This document shows positions 1-5,511 of a stretch of DNA of 8,316 nt, piece by piece. Made by a program: the position numbers and the translations under genes. Within the stretch, counting starts at the first letter, position 1. Every line of letters starts with the position of its first letter. Source of the stretch: Candidatus Hydrogenedentota bacterium (lineage in GTDB: Bacteria; Hydrogenedentota; Hydrogenedentia; Hydrogenedentales; CAITNO01). The notes beneath the pieces were generated by a model. That model saw nothing but the letters and a program-made list of their open reading frames with translations. It searched no databases and was not told where the DNA came from. Location of the stretch: the NCBI GenBank assembly GCA_007124105.1, contig SLFT01000004.1, forward strand, positions 1-8,316, in the 5' to 3' direction.

Positions 1-550
1 AACCTACGTCGCGACCAGTGGTCATCAACACGCGCGGGCGTGGTTTGTCACGCTGTTCGCGCGTAATGCGGGCCACGGTTTCGTCGAGTGTTTCTGTGAG
101 TGCGGCGGCCTGTTCGTGGGCGCCGCACAACTCAGCGACATGCTGATAACTGTCGCGAATATCGGCAAGGGAATCCTGAGAGATTGCATGAACCACAACG
201 CCCAACCGTTGCAGGTCGGCCGCAAGTTCCTTTTGATAGGGTGTCGCCAGGGCCATACCCGGGCGCAATGCGACTACTGCCTCGTAGTTAGGATCAAGGA
301 ATCCCCCGATATTGGGGCGCTCGGTCGCCTCTGGCGGATACAAACAGTAGCGGGTAACGCCGACAACATGCTCGCCAAGTCCCAGGGCGAACATGGTTTC
401 GGTAAGTCCGGGAGACAAACAAACAACGCGCGTACAATCGCCCACTGGCGGCGCCGACGCCTCTGGATGCGGCTCTTCCAGCCAGCCTCTAATGACAAAG
501 GATGCGGCGAATGCCGCTGCTATAATACTAATGGCAATGACTATGCGCAT
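1..550 (-). CDS. BtuF/FhuD-type ABC transporter substrate-binding protein (3' end outside window)
   Basis: This is the N-terminal 183 residues of a periplasmic-binding protein of the Fe/B12 type (Peripla_BP_2 family), which captures a chelated metal or corrinoid for an ABC importer. Residues 1-20 are a hydrophobic export signal or membrane anchor (MRIVIAISIIAAAF...) with no lipobox cysteine. The family signature follows at residues 41-72: RVVCLSPGLTETMFALGLGE, then VVGVTRYCLYPPEA. GGFLDPNYEAVVALRP at 82-97 and a helical linker from about 125 are also typical. The YPPEA and GGFLDPN pattern is closer to cobalamin-binding BtuF-like proteins than to siderophore binders, but the ligand cannot be read from sequence. 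The ATG at 548-550 is chosen because the signal sequence begins there; the Shine-Dalgarno site is weak. No permease or ATPase gene is visible, and no B12 riboswitch was recognised upstream. Confidence 0.85.
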   Translation of the reverse strand, partial: MRIVIAISIIAAAFAASFVIRGWLEEPHPEASAPPVGDCTRVVCLSPGLTETMFALGLGEHVVGVTRYCLYPPEATERPNIGGFLDPNYEAVVALRPGMALATPYQKELAADLQRLGVVVHAISQDSLADIRDSYQHVAELCGAHEQAAALTETLDETVARITREQRDKPRPRVLMTTGRDVG

Positions 551-671
551 GTAACATATTCTTGACTTGTGGGAAATGGCGGTATCGCCGCTGCAAGGGA
601 GTATCACGACGTTATATTTGCATCGTATTATGCATGAAGCTTGCCGCTGATTTCATCACGCTATGGCACAA

Positions 672-703
672 GACCGTATTGACCGTATTGACGGAATTGA
701 CGG
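672..703. repeat. Degenerate 9-bp tandem repeat
   Basis: The unit GACCGTATT occurs twice (672-680, 681-689), followed by the variant GACGGAATT (690-698) and a partial GACGG (699-703). The period is 9 bp, close to one helical turn. It lies in non-coding DNA about 90 bp upstream of the best promoter candidate for the PurF-like gene. It could be an array of regulator half-sites or simple replication slippage. Confidence 0.7.
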
Positions 704-793
704 ATGCCACATCTACATTGACGCGCATCTCTTGATTTCCATGGCTTTTAGTCCAACGAACAACAACGCATTGTGATTCGTCAAGTTTCATGG

Positions 794-822
794 TTGACGC
801 AGCGATCGTTTGCTTATCTGAT
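794..822 (+). promoter_or_regulatory. Candidate sigma70-like promoter for the PurF-like gene
   Basis: A -35 box TTGACG (794-799, five of six consensus bases) and a -10 box TCTGAT (817-822, four of six) are separated by 17 bp. Transcription would start near 829 and give a leader of about 215 nt before the ATG at 1045. This is a sequence match only. Confidence 0.4.
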
Positions 823-837
823 ATTCAAGCGCAAATG

Positions 838-981
838 GGTTGCGTTGTGTTCTGGATTTGTACCCGCCTGATTCTCTATCATGTCCGTACTGTCTTTTTG
901 ATTGGCCCCCGTACCGCGAAAACAACCGCCGCATTTATGGTATGCGCATCATCACGGATGCTGTGATTGGTTGCGTTGTGT
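838..981 (+). repeat. 13-bp direct repeat in the PurF-like leader
   Basis: GGTTGCGTTGTGT occurs exactly at 838-850 and again at 969-981, both within the predicted leader of the PurF-like gene. Copy spacing is 131 bp. No function is assigned. Confidence 0.6.
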
Positions 982-1027
982 ACGGGCGTTTCTTGGGATG
1001 CGGAATTGTCAATGACGAAACTCCTGT

Positions 1028-1043
1028 GAGAGGAAACATTTAT
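1028..1043 (+). promoter_or_regulatory. Ribosome-binding leader of the PurF-like gene (shared motif)
   Basis: GAGAGGAAACATTTAT contains the Shine-Dalgarno core AGAGGA and ends one base before the ATG at 1045. The same 16 bases occur exactly, in the same position relative to the start codon, before the lipoprotein gene on the other strand (3186-3201). Confidence 0.7.
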
Positions 1044-1044
1044 T

Positions 1045-2529
1045 ATGGGTGGTTTTTTTGCCGTTGCGTCAAAGGAAGATTGTGTTCACGACCTGTTTTA
1101 CGGCACCGACTATCACTCGCATCTGGGCACATGTCGCGGCGGTCTTGCCGTGATGGGCGCGCGCGAATTCCACCGTCATATCCACGACATTACGACCGCA
1201 CAGTTCCGTTCGAAATTCGAGCAGGATATAAAGACCATGGAAGGGTACACGGGCATCGGCGTAATCAGCGACTATGAATCGCAGCCGCTGATTATCGGGT
1301 CGCATCTTGGTAATTACGCCATTGTCACGGTCGGCGCCATTGCCAATCTGGAACAGCTTGCCCGGGATGCATTCCACAAGCGCATTACCCATTTTTCCGA
1401 GATGAGCAGCATCGGCATTAACCCCACGGAACTGGTGGCTACGCTTATCAACGAAGGCGCTACATTCACCGAGGGCATTTGTATCGCCCAGGAACGGATT
1501 GAAGGCTCCTGCTCGATTCTGTTGCTTACCCAGGAGGGCATATATGCCGCGCGGGACGTGCAGGGACGTACGCCCGTGATCATTGGCAAAAAAACGGGCG
1601 CGTACGCGGCCACCTTCGAGACGTCCGCCTTTCCCAATCTGTATTATGAAGTAGAGCGATACCTTGGCCCTGGCGAGATCGTACTGATGACGCCGGAAGG
1701 AATAGAACAGCAACGTGCGCCAGGGCGGTACAAGCAGGTGTGCGCGTTTCTCTGGGTCTATTACGGCTTTCCCGGCTCGAGTTACGAGGGCATTAACGTG
1801 GAGGAAACCCGATATCGGTGTGGCGCGGCCATTGCCGCGCGCGATGATGTGGAGGTGGATTTGGTGGCGGGCATCCCCGATTCCGGCACCGCTCACGCCA
1901 TCGGCTACGCCAACTACGCGCACGCAACCTACGGACGGCCTTTTGCCAAGTATACGCCTACCTGGCCGCGCAGTTTCATGCCCCAGGACCAATCGGTTCG
2001 CAATCTGGTGGCCCACATGAAACTTATTCCCGTGCCCGAACTGGTCATGAACAAACGACTGCTCTTTTGCGACGATTCGATTGTGCGCGGTACGCAGCTG
2101 GCCGATACGCTGCAACGCTTGTACGACGCCGGCGCGCGCGAAATCCACATGCGCCCGGCCTGTCCGCCGCTGATATACGGATGCAAGTACCTGAATTTCT
2201 CGCGATCGAAATCCGAAAACGACCTTGCGGGACGGCGTTCGCTGCGCGAACTCGAGGGCGGCAGGGACAATGCGCTCGAAGAATACGCCGACCCCGCTTC
2301 CGACAGGTACGCCGCCATGGTTGACCGTATTCGACAACGGTTATCGCTGACCTCTCTCACGTATCAGCGTCTTGATGATCTTGTGACGGCCATCGGACTG
2401 CCCAAGGAAGATTTGTGTACCTATTGTTGGGATGGTTGTGAAGGGTGTTATGGCAAACAGATGACCCTGCAGGAAGCGGAAGACCCCGAGGATGAAGAAG
2501 AAAAGGCGTCCGCTGCGCTGAAAATGTAA
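1045..2529 (+). CDS. purF: PurF-family amidophosphoribosyltransferase-like protein without glutaminase active site
   Basis: This 494-residue protein has the size and two-domain layout of glutamine PRPP amidotransferase (PurF), which makes 5-phosphoribosylamine in the first step of purine synthesis. The C-terminal phosphoribosyltransferase half is well kept: GIPDSG (276-281), KYTPTWPRSF (302-311) and the PRPP loop LLFCDDSIVRGTQ (339-351). Cysteines 233, 380, 458 and 461 sit where Bacillus-type PurF binds a [4Fe-4S] cluster. The N-terminal Ntn-hydrolase half aligns in overall pattern but begins MGGFF instead of Met-Cys-Gly, so the nucleophilic cysteine is absent. The HxRYST arginine motif and the HNG motif are also replaced (GVISD at 72-76, TVGAIANL at 95-102). 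Glutaminase activity is therefore not expected. It may use free ammonia, receive it from a partner, or have another role. From memory, similar MGGFF-type PurF paralogues occur in other bacteria, such as Bacteroidetes. The ATG at 1045 has a good Shine-Dalgarno site. No purine genes adjoin it. Confidence 0.88.
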   Translation: MGGFFAVASKEDCVHDLFYGTDYHSHLGTCRGGLAVMGAREFHRHIHDITTAQFRSKFEQDIKTMEGYTGIGVISDYESQPLIIGSHLGNYAIVTVGAIANLEQLARDAFHKRITHFSEMSSIGINPTELVATLINEGATFTEGICIAQERIEGSCSILLLTQEGIYAARDVQGRTPVIIGKKTGAYAATFETSAFPNLYYEVERYLGPGEIVLMTPEGIEQQRAPGRYKQVCAFLWVYYGFPGSSYEGINVEETRYRCGAAIAARDDVEVDLVAGIPDSGTAHAIGYANYAHATYGRPFAKYTPTWPRSFMPQDQSVRNLVAHMKLIPVPELVMNKRLLFCDDSIVRGTQLADTLQRLYDAGAREIHMRPACPPLIYGCKYLNFSRSKSENDLAGRRSLRELEGGRDNALEEYADPASDRYAAMVDRIRQRLSLTSLTYQRLDDLVTAIGLPKEDLCTYCWDGCEGCYGKQMTLQEAEDPEDEEEKASAALKM

Positions 2530-2642
2530 GCATGAGGGATTCACGTTTCCCGTCATATAACCGTTAATTTAGACGCAGTTTCCAGCCCGCAGTTCTCACC
2601 AGTTTTCTGTTGCGCCTGTAAATTGCATCCGCTTTTGATTTC

Positions 2643-2680
2643 TGTGGGGACGGCAACGTTTCATAGCCAATTTTCCCACA
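2643..2680 (+). other. Hairpin downstream of the PurF-like gene
   Basis: TGTGGGGA (2643-2650) can pair with TTTCCCACA (ending at 2680), giving about 8 bp including one G-U pair and a loop of roughly 22 nt. It lies about 110 bp after the PurF-like stop codon. No U-tract follows, so it is not a classical intrinsic terminator. It may protect the 3' end of the mRNA or be incidental. Confidence 0.35.
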
Positions 2681-2683
2681 TAG

Positions 2684-2718
2684 AAAATGGGGCCCCGCAC
2701 TACATTGCGCGAGACCCC
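2684..2718 (-). terminator. Intrinsic terminator of the NTF2-like lipoprotein gene
   Basis: On the minus strand, GGGGTCTCGC (2718-2709) pairs with GCGGGGCCCC (2698-2689) over 10 bp, including two G-U pairs, with a 10-nt loop. A short T-run (ATTTTC, from 2688) follows. On the plus strand the two G-U pairs become C-A mismatches, so the element reads as minus-strand. It sits about 40 bp past the lipoprotein stop codon, as expected. Confidence 0.75.
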
Positions 2719-2758
2719 AAGGGCATTCGTTAACTCTTATTTGTGTTGTCGCGACGGA

Positions 2759-3187
2759 TTACATGCCGTCAGGATGGACGTCAATAATGAACCAGCCGTC
2801 GGCCTCCTTCTTCAACACAAGTTCAACACTGACCGATCCGGGAGGGCCTGAAAGGTCAATCGGATATACCGTTGCCGTGCCGTCGTCGCCCATCACGATT
2901 TCCATGTCGTCCAGGTATACCTCGCCATCGTCAGCATAGCCGGCGTCCATGGCCATCTGCAACAAGTCGCGGCCATCTTCCTTGGTGCCCACTTCCGGAT
3001 GATAGAAATCATCGGAGAAGGTGTCCATCAACATGTCAATATCCAGCGTCTCAAGCGCTGTCTTCAGGTTCATTACCGTGCCTTTGATCATGTCTTCATC
3101 AGAGACCCTCGTTCCCGTGGTGGCACAACCTGCAACAACCACGCCTGCAAGCAGGCACACTACCAGAGTTTTCAGCGTGTACTTCAT
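2759..3187 (-). CDS. Small lipoprotein, probable NTF2-like (SnoaL/DUF4440-type) domain
   Basis: This is a 142-residue exported protein. Residues 1-21 form a lipoprotein signal peptide: a lysine-containing n-region, a hydrophobic core and lipobox VAGC with Cys21 as the lipidation site. The mature part is acidic. Helices at about 29-60 (IKGTVMNLKTALETLDIDML), DTFSDDFYHPE, and a C-terminal strand pair (VSVELVLKKEADGWFIIDVH) resemble the NTF2-like fold, in which a helical part packs on a curved sheet that ends in a DGWxIxDVH-type strand. Such domains bind small ligands or act as scaffolds; no catalytic residues can be assigned. An in-frame ATG lies 33 bases further upstream, but the start at 3187 is preferred because AAAGGAGAGGA precedes it at proper spacing and the signal peptide begins there. 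The gene is monocistronic, with its own terminator. Confidence 0.82.
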   Translation of the reverse strand: MKYTLKTLVVCLLAGVVVAGCATTGTRVSDEDMIKGTVMNLKTALETLDIDMLMDTFSDDFYHPEVGTKEDGRDLLQMAMDAGYADDGEVYLDDMEIVMGDDGTATVYPIDLSGPPGSVSVELVLKKEADGWFIIDVHPDGM

Positions 3188-3201
3188 AAATGTTTCCTCT
3201 C
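3186..3201 (-). promoter_or_regulatory. Ribosome-binding leader of the lipoprotein gene (shared motif)
   Basis: On the minus strand this reads GAGAGGAAACATTTAT, running into the ATG at 3187-3185. It is identical over 16 bases to the leader of the PurF-like gene at 1028-1043. It contains the Shine-Dalgarno site that decides the start of the lipoprotein gene. Confidence 0.7.
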
Positions 3202-3210
3202 CTTTGTACA

Positions 3211-3237
3211 ATTTTACCAACTAGTGTTCTTGTGCAA
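3211..3237 (-). promoter_or_regulatory. Weak promoter candidate for the lipoprotein gene
   Basis: On the minus strand TAAAAT (3216-3211) is a five-of-six -10 match. The nearest -35-like element, TTGCAC (3237-3232), is 15 bp upstream, which is short. The leader would be only about 20 nt, just covering the Shine-Dalgarno site. Confidence 0.28.
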
Positions 3238-3507
3238 AACGACACACGAACTCCACACATTTGTAGAGCATATCACAACAGACCCCCCAAATTGCCAATC
3301 GGTTTCAACTACGGGACTTGGTGTAACCAAACAATGGGTGCTGATGAGACGAGAACTCTTGTTGCGGAAAGAATTCACAATGAACCCCCTAACCACTGTA
3401 CTCTTGAAGTAGTCATCCGTATAAAATATTGAAAATAATATTATTGCCTGTCTGATTCTCTCCTGATGCGGGATATACGGACTGGCTAATAAAATAAACT
3501 ATTATCC

Positions 3508-3537
3508 TTGCAATATTTTGCGGGGATATGCTACAAT
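3508..3537 (+). promoter_or_regulatory. Extended -10 promoter for the HD-GYP gene
   Basis: The -35 box TTGCAA (3508-3513) and -10 box TACAAT (3532-3537, five of six) are 18 bp apart. TGC directly before the -10 box makes an extended -10 element. Transcription would start near 3544, giving a leader of about 77 nt to the ATG at 3621. The -10 box overlaps the most upstream in-frame ATG (3528), which argues against that start. Confidence 0.55.
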
Positions 3538-3620
3538 ATATGGGCGGTATGTCTTGGGGTACATTCGCAGGTTGCGGGCTGGCGTGTTGGCAAAAAGGCA
3601 CAATAGCGGAGACAGTTGTC

Positions 3621-4781
3621 ATGGAAGCAAAAGACGGCGGCATGGGCCTGGTGCTTATCGTTGACGATCTCATTGAGAACACGCAGGTGCTGAAGGGCTT
3701 TATCCGCCCCTTGGGATTTGATGTAATGACTGCGCAGAGTGGGGAGGAGGCGCTCGAAAAAATTGAGGAGCAGCCCCCTGATATTATTTTGCTTGATTTG
3801 ATGATGCCGGGCATGAGCGGATTCGACGTTTGTGAGCGTCTCAAGGAGAATCCTGAAACGCGGCATATCCCTGTCATCATCGTTACCGGTTTATCAGACC
3901 CTGATGCCAACGTGCGCGCCATTAAAGCGGGCGCCGACGATTTTTTGATCAAGCCCTTCGATCGCGTTCTGCTCGAGGCGCGCGTTCGCGCGTCATTCAA
4001 AACCAAGCGGCTGCAGGATGAGATATTGCAGCATCGGCGCGAACTCGAGGTGCGCGTCCGCGAACGCACCCGTCAGGTGGAACTCACCCGCGAAGTGGCA
4101 TTGTTCAGTCTTGCGCGGCTTGCAGAATCGCGCGACGCGGAAACAGGCGATCACCTTGAACGCATCCGCTGTTATGTTCGTATTCTTGCCGAAGAAATGC
4201 GAAGTTGGGGCCGCTTTTCGGAAATGGCTTCAGACCGTTTTGTGGAAGAGATTTATTTGTCCAGTCCCCTGCATGATATTGGCAAGGTCGGCATTCCCGA
4301 CCGTATTTTGCTGAAGCCGGGGCCGCTGACCGACGCTGAGTTCGCTATTATGAAAACCCATTCGCTTATTGGCGGCGATGCGTTGCGTGATGCGGATTAC
4401 GAAGCGGGCCAGAATTCATTTCTCGCCATGGGACGCGATATCGCCTACTACCATCACGAGCGCTGGGATGGGAAAGGCTATCCAAACGGGATTAAGGGCA
4501 AGGACATTCCCATTGCAGCGCGTATTGTAACGTTAGCGGATGTATATGATGCGCTAACCTCGAAACGTCCCTATAAAGAAGCATTCAGCCATGAACGGGC
4601 GCGCGACATCATTGTGAACGGCGCTCAAAAACAGTTTGACTCGGATGTAGTTGAAGCGTTTCTGCGTCAGGAAAAAGAGTTCATCCAAGTACATAACGCT
4701 TTTCAGAATACCGGTGAGACCTCACTGCTGCAACATCTGTCCGAGGCAGTGGACCGCCTTGAACCCAATCCGGTCAGATGA
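3621..4781 (+). CDS. Response regulator with REC and HD-GYP domains (predicted c-di-GMP phosphodiesterase)
   Basis: This 386-residue cytoplasmic protein is of the RpfG type. The receiver domain (about 10-125) has the acidic pair Asp15/Asp16, phosphoacceptor Asp59 in LLDLMMPG, Thr89 and Lys111-Pro112. A charged coiled-coil linker covers about 128-157. The HD-GYP domain (about 160-355) has Glu174 and His178, HDIGK (218-222), His247, HHERWDGKGYPNG (278-290) and ADVYDAL (306-312). These match the known metal ligands of trinuclear HD-GYP enzymes (E, H, H-D, H, H-H, D), so hydrolysis of cyclic di-GMP is predicted, controlled by phosphorylation of the receiver. The start at 3621 is chosen because GGAG lies 9 bases upstream and the receiver domain begins soon after. 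An extension to 3528 would add 31 residues without recognisable character. No histidine kinase is adjacent, so it is an orphan regulator here. Confidence 0.93.
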   Translation: MEAKDGGMGLVLIVDDLIENTQVLKGFIRPLGFDVMTAQSGEEALEKIEEQPPDIILLDLMMPGMSGFDVCERLKENPETRHIPVIIVTGLSDPDANVRAIKAGADDFLIKPFDRVLLEARVRASFKTKRLQDEILQHRRELEVRVRERTRQVELTREVALFSLARLAESRDAETGDHLERIRCYVRILAEEMRSWGRFSEMASDRFVEEIYLSSPLHDIGKVGIPDRILLKPGPLTDAEFAIMKTHSLIGGDALRDADYEAGQNSFLAMGRDIAYYHHERWDGKGYPNGIKGKDIPIAARIVTLADVYDALTSKRPYKEAFSHERARDIIVNGAQKQFDSDVVEAFLRQEKEFIQVHNAFQNTGETSLLQHLSEAVDRLEPNPVR

Positions 4782-4876
4782 CGGCCAAGGGTTACACGCT
4801 TGACTGCAACGCCATTTCTATGCGAATATTTCCATGGAAACAGCCACGCGAGAGGCTTCGTCTGTTCTTGCTTTGT

Positions 4877-4901
4877 CAACAGGCTGGCCTGTTGCGTGTT
4901 T
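4877..4901 (+). terminator. Possible terminator of the HD-GYP gene
   Basis: CAACAGG (4877-4883) and CCTGTTG (4888-4894) form a perfect 7-bp stem with a CTGG tetraloop, about 95 bp after the HD-GYP stop codon and before the CAP-domain gene. The tail CGTGTTT is only partly U-rich, so termination may be weak. The rest of 4782-5001 shows no other clear signal. Confidence 0.4.
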
Positions 4902-5001
4902 AACAATGGCGAGAAAGAAATAACGCGACACAGACAACCGCGTTGCCAATGTGTAGCGGTATCTTCGATTTGTCCATGATACAAAATAAGGAATGATCAA
5001 T

Positions 5002-5511
5002 ATGCACAGACGCTTGTTCGCAACAGTATGGTGTTTGCTTCTATGTATGGTGTTGAGTGGATGTCCCCTTGAGCCGCCTCCGGACTACGGACAAAGCGTC
5101 AACGACGGAACAGCGGTCAGCGCGGTTGAGCAGCGCGTATTTGATTTGATCAATCATGAGCGCGCGAACCATGGCGTACCCGCGCTTGTGATGCGTTCTG
5201 ATTTGTGCGGTGTGGCGCGCGGTCACAGTCAGGAAATGGCGGAATACAACTATTTGAACCACGAGAATATTGCCGGTATGTCGGCGGCGGACAGACTTAC
5301 AAACGCAGGCATCGCATGGCGTACCTGTGGCGAGAACATTGCCTATAACAGCGGTTACGCCGATCCGGCGGCTCGCGCTGTTGTCAGTTGGATGGAGAGT
5401 CCGGGACACCGGCAGAATATCTTGAATGAAGCGTTTACGCACACAGGCGTGGGTGTGGCGCAAGGCGCGAGCGGCACCTATTTCTTCACCCAGGTGTTTG
5501 CTGGTTTTTGA
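5002..5511 (+). CDS. CAP/SCP-domain lipoprotein (YkwD-like)
   Basis: This 169-residue exported protein carries a single CAP (SCP/PR1-like) domain. Residues 1-21 form a lipoprotein signal peptide (MHRR n-region, hydrophobic core, lipobox LSGC with Cys21); a short proline-rich linker follows. The CAP domain spans about 41-169, with GHSQEMAEYNYLNHEN (74-89), CGENIAY (109-115) and SWMESPGHRQNIL (129-141). His75 or His87, Glu111 and His136 are candidates for the family's cavity residues. Bacterial CAP proteins are secreted or surface-anchored, and their biochemical role is poorly defined. An in-frame ATG at 4993 directly abuts the AAGGA Shine-Dalgarno site, whereas the ATG at 5002 is 9 bases from it, so 5002 is preferred. 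The 3' end overlaps the convergent membrane-protein gene by 26 bp. Confidence 0.9.
   Translation: MHRRLFATVWCLLLCMVLSGCPLEPPPDYGQSVNDGTAVSAVEQRVFDLINHERANHGVPALVMRSDLCGVARGHSQEMAEYNYLNHENIAGMSAADRLTNAGIAWRTCGENIAYNSGYADPAARAVVSWMESPGHRQNILNEAFTHTGVGVAQGASGTYFFTQVFAGF

Larger units (their letters stand above)
551..1044. other. Divergent intergenic region between binding-protein and PurF-like genes
   Basis: This 494-bp stretch separates two divergent genes. I see no convincing gene in it. It holds a small GC-rich hairpin (GGCG, loop GTAT, CGCC at 580-591), a degenerate 9-bp tandem repeat (672-703), a promoter candidate pointing at the PurF-like gene (794-822), a 13-bp direct repeat (838-850 and 969-981) and a 5-bp hairpin (951-955 with 963-967). 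No cobalamin or purine riboswitch core was recognised. If the promoter is right, the PurF-like mRNA has a leader of about 215 nt, unusually long for an unregulated gene. Confidence 0.6.
3188..3620. other. Divergent intergenic region between lipoprotein and HD-GYP genes
   Basis: This 433-bp region carries expression signals for both flanking genes and no convincing gene. It is AT-rich near 3415-3545 and holds a perfect 12-bp palindrome AATAATATTATT (3434-3445) about 65 bp upstream of the HD-GYP -35 box, a possible site for a dimeric regulator. A reading frame from 3528 joins the HD-GYP frame, but its first part has no Shine-Dalgarno site and overlaps the -10 box, so it is treated as leader. 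No c-di-GMP riboswitch (GEMM) core was recognised in the leader. Confidence 0.6.

Noticed and set aside
116..565. Plus-strand 149-codon ORF
   Set aside because: It is antisense to the binding-protein gene, whose family motifs are clear, and its product has no recognisable pattern.
551..1044. Possible cobalamin or purine riboswitch
   Set aside because: The conserved B12 box and purine-riboswitch core sequences were looked for and not recognised on either strand.
840..1277. Plus-strand ORF running into the PurF-like gene in another frame
   Set aside because: It has no Shine-Dalgarno site, and over half of it overlaps the real gene out of frame.
1069..2337. Minus-strand 422-codon ORF antisense to the PurF-like gene
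   Set aside because: Long antisense ORFs are expected in GC-rich coding DNA; the product lacks domains, and the plus-strand frame has all the PurF motifs.
3528..3620. N-terminal extension of the HD-GYP protein by 31 residues
   Set aside because: Its ATG overlaps the -10 box and has no Shine-Dalgarno site; the later ATG at 3621 has GGAG at good spacing.
3544..3620. Possible c-di-GMP (GEMM) riboswitch in the HD-GYP leader
   Set aside because: The leader is short and lacks the conserved GEMM core that I would expect.
3413..4069. Minus-strand 218-codon ORF
   Set aside because: It is serine/arginine-rich antisense to the receiver domain, and it spans the plus-strand promoter.
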